Shown: positions 31,932-40,388 of the stretch, in pieces
Numbering within the stretch: the stretch's first letter is position 1
Layout of the letters: the number at the start of each line of letters is the position of its first letter
NCBI GenBank assembly: GCA_035606355.1
Contig: DATNFO010000036.1
Location: 1 to 64,000 of the forward strand
Source: Sulfopaludibacter sp035606355
GTDB taxonomy: Bacteria; Acidobacteriota; Terriglobia; Bryobacterales; Bryobacteraceae
Reading direction: 5' to 3'
Length of the DNA stretch: 64,000 nucleotides
Notes under the pieces: model-generated
What the model was told of the DNA's origin: nothing
Databases searched by the model: none
Seen by the model: the letters and a program-made list of their open reading frames with translations, nothing else
Translations under genes and position numbers: made by a program

Positions 31932-32732
31932 ATGACTCCTTCACCCAGACGATCTACGCTGATTTCCTTTCTGCTGCATTGCGCTGCCATTGCGGTGATC
32001 CTACTTACAACGCAAGTTACTAAGTCACCTGTGTTCCGGCCGCACAGTGTGCTATTGGAACCACTGAATGTTCCCGACTTCGCCGCCGCCGCTCCCCACC
32101 ATCGCGGCGGAGGCGGCGGGGGCGCCCGCGACGATACTCCTGCGTCCGCCGGGCGCCTTCCACGTCTCGCGACTCGTGAGTTCACGCCTCCTCTTCTGAA
32201 GCCGCTGGTGGAGCATCCGCAATTGCAAATGGAGGCGACCATCCTCGCCCCGGCGGATGCGCAACTGCCTACCATCAACCTGGCGCAATTCGGTCTGCCG
32301 AACGGCGCCGCCGGACCTCCCTCTCACGGACCCGGAGCTCGCGGCGGCTTCGGCAACGGCACTCAGGGCGGCGCCGGCGATGACGATGGACCGGGAATCG
32401 GTCCCGGCAAGAATGGCGGCACGGGTGGGGATGACTTCGGGCCCGCTGGAGGCGGCTCGGGACGGTTGACTGCTCCCGTGGTGATCTGGAAGCCGGAACC
32501 GGAGTACAGCGAGGATGCCCGGCGGGCGCGGATGCAGGGCGTGGTTGTGCTCTCCATCGAGATCGATGCGCAGGGCCATGCGCAGGACATTTCCGTGGTC
32601 CACGGTCTCGGGTTGGGCCTCGACGAACGCGCCATTGCGAGCGTCAAGCAGTGGCGCTTCCGGGCGGCGACGCGGAATGGCAAGCCGGTTCCCGTTCGAG
32701 CGCGAGTGGAGGTAAACTTCCGGTTACTGTGA
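31932..32732 (+). CDS. TonB-family energy-transducing protein
   Basis: The 266-residue protein has an N-terminal membrane anchor (STLISFLLHCAAIAVILL), a Gly, Pro and Asp-rich spacer with GGGGGGARDD and GTGGDDFGPAGGGSG, and a C-terminal TonB domain from about 185. The domain shows PEYSEDARRARMQGVVVLSIEID and IASVKQWRFRAATRNGKPVP. It would pass proton-motive force from ExbB/ExbD to outer-membrane receptors such as the one ending at 25358. No exbB or exbD lies nearby. The start at 31932 follows GGAG and gives a short N-terminus before the anchor. Confidence 0.85.
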   Translation: MTPSPRRSTLISFLLHCAAIAVILLTTQVTKSPVFRPHSVLLEPLNVPDFAAAAPHHRGGGGGGARDDTPASAGRLPRLATREFTPPLLKPLVEHPQLQMEATILAPADAQLPTINLAQFGLPNGAAGPPSHGPGARGGFGNGTQGGAGDDDGPGIGPGKNGGTGGDDFGPAGGGSGRLTAPVVIWKPEPEYSEDARRARMQGVVVLSIEIDAQGHAQDISVVHGLGLGLDERAIASVKQWRFRAATRNGKPVPVRARVEVNFRLL

Positions 32733-32735
32733 CTC

Positions 32736-33956
32736 TTACCCGCCGACTAACTCGAAGATACTGATCTCCGGCGGCGCGCCTAAGCGGATCGGCACGCCGA
32801 TGGTTCCAATTCCGCGATTGACATATAACTGGCCGGTCGACTTACTAAAATGTCCAGCGACATAGGGAGTTATCAGGCGGCTTGGCGCGAGGTTGGGACT
32901 GATAAACTCGAGCGCGGCTTGGCCGCCATGAGTATGTCCGGAAAGAGTGAGGTCGATACCCAACTCCGCGGCACGATCGAAGTTGTTCGGGTTATGGCTG
33001 AGTAAGATGTTGGTGGAGTCCGGTAACAAGAGGGGCTCGACTTCGGCAAGAGACTCGGCGCCGAAGATGCCGCCTCGCTGGGGACGGTGAAAATCGATGC
33101 CGATCAGGTTCAGGCGCTCGCCATTGAGCGGCAGTTCGACGGCCTGCTGCCTGAGGATGCGGTAGCCGATGCCGGAAAAGAGCGCCGTGATGGAGTCCTC
33201 CACGCCTGCCCACGCGTCGTGATTGCCGAGACAGCCGTATACGCCGAAAGGGGCGCGAAGACCGCGGAGTGCATCGACGGCGTCTTGCTGAGTGGCGGCG
33301 TCCCAGGTGACGAAATCACCGGTGAGCACGATCAGGTCGGCACGCGCTTCGTTGGCGATGGACACGTAGCGGCGGATCTGATCGGCGGTCATGAAGGGAC
33401 CGATGTGAATGTCGGTGAGTTGCGCGATGCGGAAACCGTGGAAGGCGTTGGGCAGCCGCGGGATGGGCACGCGAGGGTGCGTGGTTTCGAGATTCAGGCG
33501 GCCGTACAGTATGCCGTAGCCGCCGGCTATAAAGGGGGCAACGCCTGCCGCCGTGATGGCGTTGTCGATGAAACGGCGGCGGTCGGGCGAAGGGGGAGCA
33601 TCGGCGCGGCCGGATGCTTTTTTCGCGGCGAACGCGAAGGCGCGGCAAATCCATCGGAACAGGGTCAGGATTGCGACCACCAAAAATCCGACGACCGAGC
33701 CGGCGATCCACCACGCGAAGGGGGCCACCAGAAGGGCTTCGGCGAGCGTGAGATGAACGGGCGTGGCGCGGTGACGGAACTCGTTGACGTTGTAGTCCCA
33801 CATGTAGGCGTAGAGGACGGCGGCGGCAATGGCGATCGCCCATCGAGCGGTTTTGGATGGGATGCTGCGCCGCGCCACGGTGCGGATTCGCCATGCCCAA
33901 TAGAGCTGGCTTGCGAGAACGAGGATGAAGATTGGCCCGAAGAAAAGGAAGAACAT
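32736..33956 (-). CDS. Membrane-anchored metallophosphoesterase (YkuE/LpxG-like)
   Basis: The 406-residue protein has three to four N-terminal transmembrane helices (within about 1-105), then a twin-arginine-like DRRRFIDNAITAAG, and a calcineurin-like phosphoesterase domain from about 170. The metal motifs are complete: QLTDIHIG, LTGDFV, GNHDAW, LLSHNP and SGHTHGGQ. Related proteins hydrolyse UDP-diacylglucosamine (LpxG, in lipid A synthesis) or other phosphoesters at the membrane surface. The substrate here is uncertain. The gene converges with the tonB-like gene, leaving 3 bases between stops. Confidence 0.88.
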   Translation of the reverse strand: MFFLFFGPIFILVLASQLYWAWRIRTVARRSIPSKTARWAIAIAAAVLYAYMWDYNVNEFRHRATPVHLTLAEALLVAPFAWWIAGSVVGFLVVAILTLFRWICRAFAFAAKKASGRADAPPSPDRRRFIDNAITAAGVAPFIAGGYGILYGRLNLETTHPRVPIPRLPNAFHGFRIAQLTDIHIGPFMTADQIRRYVSIANEARADLIVLTGDFVTWDAATQQDAVDALRGLRAPFGVYGCLGNHDAWAGVEDSITALFSGIGYRILRQQAVELPLNGERLNLIGIDFHRPQRGGIFGAESLAEVEPLLLPDSTNILLSHNPNNFDRAAELGIDLTLSGHTHGGQAALEFISPNLAPSRLITPYVAGHFSKSTGQLYVNRGIGTIGVPIRLGAPPEISIFELVGG

Positions 33957-33960
33957 CTAC

Positions 33961-33998
33961 TTTCACTGTAGCTTCGATCTTTCACTGTAACTTCGATC
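33961..33998. repeat. Tandem 19-base repeat in divergent promoter region
   Basis: tttcactgtagcttcgatc at 33961-33979 is followed directly by tttcactgtaacttcgatc at 33980-33998, with one mismatch. The pair lies between the divergent metallophosphoesterase and STAS genes, immediately upstream of the former. It could be a double regulator site or a simple duplication. Confidence 0.6.
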
Positions 33999-34031
33999 CG
34001 GGAGTTGTTCGGTGGGGTACACTGGTGCTGC

Positions 34032-34376
34032 ATGCCGGTGGAGGTACAGGAAAAAACGCTTGCGCCGGGGACCGTGGTGATCGCGCTCTCGGGCAAGCTG
34101 ATGATGGGGTCGCAGGGCGAGCAGATCGTGGCCGCGGTTGAGCGGCAGCTTGCGGCAGGGGCGCGGACGGTGATCTTCGATCTTGCCGGGATCACGGTGC
34201 TGGACAGCACGGGCGTCGGCTGCTTCATCGCGAGCTTCCACAAAATCGCCGCGAAAGGCGCGACAATGCGAATGAGCGGCGCGACGGCTCATGTCTTTGA
34301 TACGTTCCACGTCAGCCTGCTGGACCAGGTGTTTCCGTTTTTCGAAACCGCCGAACAGGCTGCCGGAGCGCCTTAA
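34032..34376 (+). CDS. STAS-domain anti-sigma factor antagonist
   Basis: The 114-residue protein is a single STAS domain: VVIALSGKLMMGSQGEQI, TVIFDLAGITVLDSTGVGCFIAS and a final helix. Ser59 in LDSTGVG is the position phosphorylated in SpoIIAA/RsbV-type antagonists. It should act in a partner-switching cascade, but no kinase or sigma partner is adjacent. The start at 34032 is chosen over 34005, whose extra residues precede the fold. The next gene begins one base after the stop. Confidence 0.88.
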   Translation: MPVEVQEKTLAPGTVVIALSGKLMMGSQGEQIVAAVERQLAAGARTVIFDLAGITVLDSTGVGCFIASFHKIAAKGATMRMSGATAHVFDTFHVSLLDQVFPFFETAEQAAGAP

Positions 34377-34377
34377 A

Positions 34378-34875
34378 GTGCGAGTGTTGATCGGGTTTGT
34401 GCTGGGTTTGATTGTCGCCGCTGCGGTGGCCTTCGGCTACTTCCTGCTGGGAATGGCGCCGGTTGCGACACAAGCCGCGCCGATGCCGTTCGAGCGATAC
34501 CTGGCCAACAAAGCGCTGCAAGCGGAAATCCAGCGGCAGATGCCGAAGGACGTTCCGATCCAGCCCACCGAAGACAATCTGATCGCCGGCGCCAAGCTGT
34601 ATCGGGAGAACTGCGCGGTGTGCCACGGGCTGCCGGGGCAGGAAGTTTCAGCGATCGGGCGCGGCGAATTTCCCAAGCCGCCGAGTCTGTTCAAGGGCAA
34701 GGGAGTGACCGACGATCCGCCGGGAGAGACGTTCTGGAAAGTGAAGAACGGCATCCGGCTGACGGGCATGCCGGGCTTCGGCGTGTCATATACCGACACT
34801 CAGTTGTGGCAGGTCAGTCTGATGCTGGCGGGCGCGGACAAACTTCCGGAGCGGGCGCGGGCGGAACTGAAGTAG
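34378..34875 (+). CDS. Membrane-anchored c-type cytochrome
   Basis: The 165-residue protein has an N-terminal membrane anchor (VLIGFVLGLIVAAAVAFGYFLL, here split as residues 3-24) and a single cytochrome c domain with CAVCH at 79-83. A likely axial Met lies in LTGMPGFG. It would shuttle electrons in the periplasm while tethered to the inner membrane. The GTG at 34378, one base after the STAS stop, is the likely start; the frame is open before it only through the STAS gene. The coupling to a STAS protein is unusual. Confidence 0.85.
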   Translation: MRVLIGFVLGLIVAAAVAFGYFLLGMAPVATQAAPMPFERYLANKALQAEIQRQMPKDVPIQPTEDNLIAGAKLYRENCAVCHGLPGQEVSAIGRGEFPKPPSLFKGKGVTDDPPGETFWKVKNGIRLTGMPGFGVSYTDTQLWQVSLMLAGADKLPERARAELK

Positions 34876-34942
34876 AAAGCCGAAAGCGCGGCTCCGCTTC
34901 GCTGGATTGCGCAACGCGGGGTGTTAAACTGGAAGCGTTCCC

Positions 34943-35764
34943 ATGCCCAAATCCATACCGGAACTTCAAGAAATCGCCAAGCGTGTACGGCGTGACATTA
35001 TCGAGATGACGGGGGCCGCTAAATCGGGCCATCCGGGCGGGTCGCTCTCTGCTGTTGAGCTTGTTGTCGACCTGTTTTTCCATACCATGAAAGTCGATCC
35101 GAAGAATCCTGCGTGGAAGGATCGTGATCGCTTCATTCTGTCGAAAGGCCATGCCGCTCCGGTGCTGTATTCCGTGATGGCGGAAGCGGGTTATGCGGAT
35201 ACGCCGAAAGACCAGTTGAATACGCTGCGGAAACTCGGCTCGGTGTTTCAGGGCCACCCCGACGTCCGCTATATACATAGCCTGGAGGCGTCCACCGGGT
35301 CGCTCGGCGAGGGTGTTTCGCTGGCTCTTGGAATGGGGCTGGCGGCGCGTCTGAATCATAGCCCGAGCCGCACGTACACGATGTTGGGCGATGGCGAAAT
35401 TCAGGAAGGGCAGATCTGGGAAGCGGCGATGGCGGGCGCATTCCATAAGCTGGACAACGTGGTGGCCATCGTGGATTACAACCGCATTCAGCTCGACGGG
35501 TTTGTGAAAGACATCATGGAAGTGGAGCCGGTCGCCGATAAGTGGCGTGCGTTCGGCTGGCACACCGTCGAGATCGACGGGCACGACTTCGCGGCGATTC
35601 AGGGCGCTTTCGCCGAAGCCGCGGCGACCAAGGGTAAGCCGACCTGCGTGGTCGCCCACACGATCAAGGGCAAGGGCGTTTCGTTCATGGAAAACAATCC
35701 GAAGTTCCACGGCACCGCGCCCTCGGCGCAGGAAGTGCAACTGGCATTACAGGAGCTCCAATAA
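34943..35764 (+). CDS. Transketolase, N-terminal (TPP-binding) subunit
   Basis: The 273-residue protein covers the thiamine-diphosphate half of transketolase: SGHPGGSLSAVE, KGHAAPVLYSVM, TGSLGEGVSLALGMGLAARL and the TPP motif GDGEIQEGQIWEA with VAIVDYNRIQLDG. With the next gene it makes a two-subunit transketolase of the pentose phosphate pathway or of a related acyloin or sugar route. The start gives the usual length of split N-subunits. Its stop overlaps the next start by one base. Confidence 0.95.
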   Translation: MPKSIPELQEIAKRVRRDIIEMTGAAKSGHPGGSLSAVELVVDLFFHTMKVDPKNPAWKDRDRFILSKGHAAPVLYSVMAEAGYADTPKDQLNTLRKLGSVFQGHPDVRYIHSLEASTGSLGEGVSLALGMGLAARLNHSPSRTYTMLGDGEIQEGQIWEAAMAGAFHKLDNVVAIVDYNRIQLDGFVKDIMEVEPVADKWRAFGWHTVEIDGHDFAAIQGAFAEAAATKGKPTCVVAHTIKGKGVSFMENNPKFHGTAPSAQEVQLALQELQ

Positions 35765-36729
35765 TGGCGACCAAGACCAAATTCGAAGTGAAGCTGGGGG
35801 CGGCGACGCGCGAGGCGTTCGGCCGCGAGCTGGTGGAGTTGGGCCGCGCGAATCAGGACATTGTGGTGTGCGATGCGGACCTTTCCAAGAGCACGATGAC
35901 CGTATATTTCGCCAAGGAGTTTCCCGATCGCTTCATCTCGTGCGGCATCGCCGAGGCGGACATGGTGGCGATCGGCGCCGGGCTCGCTTACGGCGGGAAG
36001 ATTCCCGTGGTGAGCAGCTTTTCGGCGTTCGTCATCAACAAGGGATTTGAGCAGCTTCGCGTGGCCGTGGCGTATCCGAAGCTCAACGTGAAGGTGGTGG
36101 GAACGCATAGCGGCATCTCGATCGGCGAAGACGGACCGAGTCAGATGAGCGTGGAAGAGACGGGGCTGGCATGCTCGCTACCGGGATTTGTGGTGATTTC
36201 GCCGGCGGATGAGCTTTCGTGCCGCGCGCTGTTCCGCGAGGCGGTGAATCATAACGGTCCGGTGTTTGTGCGGACGGGCCGGCCGAAGTGCCCGATCCTG
36301 TATACCGCCGATCAGAAGTTTGAAATCGGCAAGGCTGTGGAACTGGCCGACGGCAAGGATGTCACGGTGATCGCCAACGGGCTGCTGGTTGCGCAGGCGA
36401 TGATCGCGGCGGACATGCTGGATGCCGAGGGTATTTCCGTGCGCGTGGTGGATATGCACACGGTGAAGCCGATCGACCGCGACGCCATCCGCAAAGCGGC
36501 GACGGAAACGGGCGCGATCGTGGTGGCGGAAGAGCATCTGGTGGATGGCGGGCTCGGCGTGCGTGTGGCGCAGGTGGTGGCGGAGACCGCGCCGGTTCCG
36601 ATGGAGTTTGTCGGAATTCAGGATACGTACGCGGAATCGGGTCAGCCCGAAGAGTTGCTGGAGAAGTACGGCCTGGTGGCCAAGGATGTTGCGGCCGCCA
36701 TTCGCAAAGTGGCCGGCCGCAAGCGCTAA
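35764..36729 (+). CDS. Transketolase, C-terminal (pyrimidine-binding) subunit
   Basis: The 321-residue protein has the pyrimidine-binding domain (REAFGRELVELGRANQDIVVCDAD, CGIAEADMVAIGAGLAYGG) and the C-terminal domain (DVTVIANGLLVAQAM, VVDMHTVKPID). The Glu of the IAEADM segment corresponds to the residue that activates the thiamine cofactor. It pairs with the N-subunit upstream, sharing a base between stop and start. A histidine kinase gene follows 11 bases later. Confidence 0.95.
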   Translation: MATKTKFEVKLGAATREAFGRELVELGRANQDIVVCDADLSKSTMTVYFAKEFPDRFISCGIAEADMVAIGAGLAYGGKIPVVSSFSAFVINKGFEQLRVAVAYPKLNVKVVGTHSGISIGEDGPSQMSVEETGLACSLPGFVVISPADELSCRALFREAVNHNGPVFVRTGRPKCPILYTADQKFEIGKAVELADGKDVTVIANGLLVAQAMIAADMLDAEGISVRVVDMHTVKPIDRDAIRKAATETGAIVVAEEHLVDGGLGVRVAQVVAETAPVPMEFVGIQDTYAESGQPEELLEKYGLVAKDVAAAIRKVAGRKR

Positions 36730-36740
36730 TCGCGATTGTC

Positions 36741-37739
36741 ATGAGCGCCGGGCGATGTCTGTCTAAGCTCCTGTTGGAACAGAGCCCTGTGTGCTCCTGG
36801 CTGGCTTCGCCCGATGGATCGTTCGAGGAAATCTACGGCGATCCCGTGCCGTTGTTCAACAAGACCGCGAGCGATCTGAAGGGGCGGCCGCTGGTTAAGG
36901 CTCTGGGCCGGGATGCGGCGGCAAACTGGCTGGACCGCTATGCCCGGGCATTGGAAGGCGGTTCGCTGACGGCACGCGAACGGCGCGGCGAAACGCACTG
37001 GAACATCTCCGTATTTCCGGTGCGGTCCGGCGGCGAAACGCAGTGGGCGGGAGTCATCGCGCGCGAGGTGACCATCTGGTCGCGCGCGGAGCAGGAACTG
37101 CGGAACACCGTGCTGGGCGCGCTCAAAGCGATGGAGTTCGAGCGCACGATGGCTTCGCGGTTTCTGCACGATAGCGTGGGTCAGAATTTGACGGCGCTTG
37201 GCCTGCAACTCGACCTGGTGCGCATGGACATGGAAGGGCATACGGAGATCTGCGACCGCATCGGCGAAATTCAGAAGGTGCTGGAGACGATGATGGAGCA
37301 GGTCCGCGACTACAGCTATGAGCTGAACCCTTCGACGGTGGAGCGCGCGGGTTTGCGGGCCGCGCTGGACCGGCTGGCGGTGAGGGTACGGGAACGGTTC
37401 CACGGAACACTACGGGTGAATGTGGATCCATCGCTGAAGATCGATCCGAGAATCGCGTCGGCGCTTTACCAGATTGCGCAGGAGAGCGTGGAGAACGCCG
37501 TGCAGCACGCCAGTTGCTCTACAATCGAAATCGCGGTAAAGTCCACTCGTAACGGGCCATACCTGGAAGTCAGAGACAATGGGAAGGGATTCGATCCGGG
37601 CGACCCTCTCGGTGGGAGCCGCGGATTAGGGCTACTCAGCATGGAGCATTACGCCGCGCAAGCGGGGCTGGCTCTGAAGATTAACAGCCACCGCTCGAAG
37701 GGGACTACAGTGCGCGCGGCACTGACGGATACTGTCTGA
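36741..37739 (+). CDS. PAS-containing NarL-type sensor histidine kinase
   Basis: The 332-residue protein has a PAS-like sensor (about 10-115), a HisKA_3 dimerisation region with ASRFLHDSVGQNLTALGLQ (His143) and a HATPase domain with N box ESVENAVQHA and G box DNGKGFDPGD. No transmembrane segment is seen, so it senses a cytoplasmic signal. The partner is the NarL-type regulator that begins 7 bases after it. Confidence 0.92.
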   Translation: MSAGRCLSKLLLEQSPVCSWLASPDGSFEEIYGDPVPLFNKTASDLKGRPLVKALGRDAAANWLDRYARALEGGSLTARERRGETHWNISVFPVRSGGETQWAGVIAREVTIWSRAEQELRNTVLGALKAMEFERTMASRFLHDSVGQNLTALGLQLDLVRMDMEGHTEICDRIGEIQKVLETMMEQVRDYSYELNPSTVERAGLRAALDRLAVRVRERFHGTLRVNVDPSLKIDPRIASALYQIAQESVENAVQHASCSTIEIAVKSTRNGPYLEVRDNGKGFDPGDPLGGSRGLGLLSMEHYAAQAGLALKINSHRSKGTTVRAALTDTV

Positions 37740-37746
37740 GCAAACT

Positions 37747-38424
37747 ATGACGTTCGACATTGTATTGGTGGACGACCACAAACTGGTACGCGACGGCGTC
37801 AAAACAATCCTGGAACGCGGCGCGGAATTTCGCGTGGTGGGCGAGGCGGAGAACGGCGCCGACGCCGTGCAGTTGTGCAAGCGCACGTCGCCGCATATCG
37901 TTCTCATGGACATAGGGCTGCCGGGGATGAACGGCATCGAGGCAACCACCGAATTGTTGCGGCATTGTCCGGGCGTGAAGATCGTCATTCTTTCGATGTA
38001 CGACGACGAGAACAGCGTAGTGAGCGCCATACGCAGCGGGGCGCGCGCGTTCGTGCTGAAAAAGGCATCGAGCACGGAACTGCTGGATGCGCTGAGGACG
38101 GTGGCTCGCGGCGGTTCGTATCTCAGCGGGCAGGTTTCCGACCGGCTGCTGGCGCGAATCCAGCGCGGCGATCTGGAGACGCACGATCGCAGTCCGCTGG
38201 AGCAGCTTTCGCCGCGCGAGTTGCAGGTGTTGCGGCTTGTGGCGGAGGGGAAAACCAGCAAGGACATCGCGGTGCTGCTGGACCTTGGTCTGCAGACCGT
38301 GCGCAGTTATCGCAAGACGATGATGAAGAAGCTCGGCGTGAATAACGTCGCCGGCTTAACGCAATTGGCGCTGGCGGCTGGAATCACGCACTGGAATAAA
38401 CCCGATGCAAACCCCCTGGGGTGA
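37747..38424 (+). CDS. NarL/FixJ-family response regulator
   Basis: The 225-residue protein has a receiver domain with the acidic pocket LVDDH (9-10), the phosphorylated Asp55 (HIVLMDIGLPG) and Lys near 105 (VLKKAS). The C-terminal LuxR-type helix-turn-helix shows LSPRELQVLRLVAEGKTSKDIAVLL and VRSYRKTMMKKLGV. It should be phosphorylated by the kinase encoded just upstream. Its end overlaps the start of the amidohydrolase gene by 20 bases, which suggests that gene is co-expressed. Confidence 0.95.
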   Translation: MTFDIVLVDDHKLVRDGVKTILERGAEFRVVGEAENGADAVQLCKRTSPHIVLMDIGLPGMNGIEATTELLRHCPGVKIVILSMYDDENSVVSAIRSGARAFVLKKASSTELLDALRTVARGGSYLSGQVSDRLLARIQRGDLETHDRSPLEQLSPRELQVLRLVAEGKTSKDIAVLLDLGLQTVRSYRKTMMKKLGVNNVAGLTQLALAAGITHWNKPDANPLG

Positions 38425-39292
38425 GGTCGCTGTAGGCGACGCCCACATTCATTTTTTCTCGCGGCGGTTTTTTGCCTCTTTGGGCGAGCCGGCGCAGGTC
38501 GCCGGGAAGCTCGGTTGGGAACTGCCGGGCGAGGACCCGGCGGAGCTTGCGGCAAAGTGGGTGGCCGAACTCGATGCGCAGGGCGTGGCGCGGGCCGCGC
38601 TGATCGCAAGCGTTCCGGGCGACGAAGCGAGCGTGGTGGCGGCGCGCGCGGCATATCCGGAGCGATTTCTTGCGTATGCCATGGTGAATCCGCTGGCGGA
38701 GGGCGCAGCCGTTGCGGAGGGGCTGAACGCGATTTCGCTGTTTCCGGCGATGCACCGGTACAGTGTGCACGATGCACGCGTGGAACCTCTGCTGGAGCAG
38801 GCTCAACAGCGCGGATGCGCCGTGTTCGTGCATTGCGGCGTGCTCACCGTGGGTGTGCGCAAGAAGCTCGGGCTGGCATCTCCCTTCGATATGCGCTTTT
38901 CGAATCCGATCGAATTGCACGGCGTGGCGATGCGGTATCCCGGTGTGAAGTTCGTGATTCCGCATTTCGGCGCGGGCTATCTTCGCGAGGCTCTGATGGT
39001 CGCGGATCTATGCCCGAACGTGTATCTGGATTCTTCGAGCAGCAATTCGTGGATGCGGTATGAAGGTCTGGATTTGCGCACGGTGCTTCGCCGGGCGCTG
39101 GATGTGGCGGGGGCAAGCCGCGTGCTGTTCGGGTCGGATTCGTCGTTCTTCCCGCGCGGATGGGTGAGAGGCGTGTTTGACGATCAGGTGCGCGTGTTGT
39201 CGGACTTGGGCGTGTCGGCGGCGGATGCTCGCGCGATTCTCGGCGGAAATCTGGCGGAGCTGTTTGGGCGCGCTGCCGGGGCAGGTTTTTGA
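38405..39292 (+). CDS. Amidohydrolase-2 family metal-dependent hydrolase
   Basis: The 295-residue protein is a TIM barrel of the amidohydrolase-2 type: DAHIHFFSRRFF near 13, HCGVLTVGVRKK near 139, VIPHFGAGY near 180, DSSSSNSW and the final metal Asp in LFGSDSSFFPRGW. Members include decarboxylases such as gamma-resorcylate and ACMS decarboxylase as well as hydrolases, so the reaction is open. The gene overlaps the response regulator, making it a possible target of the pathway. Confidence 0.85.
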   Translation: MQTPWGEVAVGDAHIHFFSRRFFASLGEPAQVAGKLGWELPGEDPAELAAKWVAELDAQGVARAALIASVPGDEASVVAARAAYPERFLAYAMVNPLAEGAAVAEGLNAISLFPAMHRYSVHDARVEPLLEQAQQRGCAVFVHCGVLTVGVRKKLGLASPFDMRFSNPIELHGVAMRYPGVKFVIPHFGAGYLREALMVADLCPNVYLDSSSSNSWMRYEGLDLRTVLRRALDVAGASRVLFGSDSSFFPRGWVRGVFDDQVRVLSDLGVSAADARAILGGNLAELFGRAAGAGF

Positions 39293-39327
39293 GAGAATTG
39301 CCGGCTTGGGCGCACTAGCTCGGCGAC

Positions 39328-39699
39328 ATGCGCATCTTTGAGCGGGGGGTCCGGCATCCATTTTTTCCGGGTTGGCGGGCTACTGCCGCGACGACGGCTC
39401 GCGGCGAATGCGAGGTTTTGACGGGGTCGCTGGAAGAGGTGGTGGCGGCGGCTCAGCGCGGCGTTCGACCGCGGCGGGCGGTTTGGATCCTGAACGCGAT
39501 TGAGGAGCAGGATCGAACTGCGTTGTGGGATCTTTTCGAAGTGCCGGCGCTGGCGATCCAGTTGAACCGTGAAGGCGCTTTGGTGGCGTTCGAATGCGAA
39601 GCGCATGAAGGGCTGCACGTGGCGGGCGGCTTTCCGGCGGATGGAACGGGGGAATTGTGCCCGTGCGGCCGGCCTGGTCCGCGGCTGCGTGCATCGTAG
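39328..39699 (+). CDS. Hypothetical cytoplasmic protein
   Basis: The frame encodes 123 residues with no signal or membrane segment. It is not a recognised family. Features are an aromatic start (VRHPFFPGWRAT), an acidic middle (LTGSLEEVVAAAQ), and a Cys pair near the end (GELCPCGRPGPR). It lies 35 bases after the amidohydrolase and shares its codon style, so it is probably real. The stop is immediately followed by a group of four hairpins. Confidence 0.6.
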   Translation: MRIFERGVRHPFFPGWRATAATTARGECEVLTGSLEEVVAAAQRGVRPRRAVWILNAIEEQDRTALWDLFEVPALAIQLNREGALVAFECEAHEGLHVAGGFPADGTGELCPCGRPGPRLRAS

Positions 39700-39782
39700 G
39701 TACCGGTCTCCCGACCGGTACCAGGCGCGCTGGGCGCGCCCGGGCGAGCTTCGCTCGCCTGCAACCGGTCAGGAGACCGGTC
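39699..39782. repeat. Four consecutive perfect hairpins
   Basis: In order: GGTACCGGTC/GACCGGTACC (39699-39722, loop TCCC), GGCGCGC/GCGCGCC (loop TGG), GGCGAGC/GCTCGCC (loop TTC), and ACCGGTC/GACCGGT (loop AGGA, ending near 39781). The first and last share the ACCGGTC core of the hairpins at 25367-25425. A decayed copy of the first part is at 49708-49762. They lie between a hypothetical gene and the ECF sigma gene. They might act as a terminator or a mobile palindromic unit. Confidence 0.8.
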
Positions 39783-39830
39783 GCTACTTTGGCAAGAAAA
39801 TGGGCTTCAGTTGCGTCAAACTGAATACAG

Positions 39831-40388
39831 ATGCCGCAAACGGCTTTACAATCCGCGGAGCGTGAGCTGGTGGAGCGATGCCGCCAGGGCGATCGCGATG
39901 CTTTCCGGACGCTCTTTGAAATGTACAAGGGCAAGGTGTACTCCGTGGCGCTGCGTTTCGCCGGAAACGAGGCCGCGGCTATGGACATCGCTCAGGACAC
40001 CTTCGTGAAGTTATTCTCGGCCGTCGGTGAGTTTCGGGGCGAGTCGGGATTCGAGACTTGGGTCTACCGCATGGTGGTCAACCGGTGTCTGGATCAGCGG
40101 CGGCGGTCGCGGCGCTGGGCTCCTCTGGCCAACGGGCTGATGGCGACGCTGCGGGTTCCCGGCGATGCGCTGGCGGATCTGCTTCGTACCGAAGTGAGTG
40201 ACCGTGTGAAGGCGGCCGTCGAAAAATTGCCGCCCGAGATGCGCATCGCCATCGTACTGCGCTACACGGAGGGGCTTTCCTATGACCAGATGGCGGAGGT
40301 GCTGGGGTGTTCGCAAGGCACCGTAGCATCGCGATTGAGCCGCGCCCACAAGGCCTTGGAACGGCGGCTGGGGGGACTTCGTGGTTAA
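39831..40388 (+). CDS. ECF-family RNA polymerase sigma factor
   Basis: The 185-residue protein has region 2 (DAFRTLFEMYKGKVYSVALRF, AMDIAQDTFVKLF and ETWVYRMVVNRCLDQRRR) and region 4 (LPPEMRIAIVLRYTEGLSYDQMAEVLG, QGTVASRLSRAHKAL). It is a full-length ECF sigma. Its end overlaps by 8 bases a small gene for a single-pass membrane protein, the usual place for a cognate anti-sigma factor. The four hairpins upstream may insulate it from the preceding genes. Confidence 0.95.
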   Translation: MPQTALQSAERELVERCRQGDRDAFRTLFEMYKGKVYSVALRFAGNEAAAMDIAQDTFVKLFSAVGEFRGESGFETWVYRMVVNRCLDQRRRSRRWAPLANGLMATLRVPGDALADLLRTEVSDRVKAAVEKLPPEMRIAIVLRYTEGLSYDQMAEVLGCSQGTVASRLSRAHKALERRLGGLRG

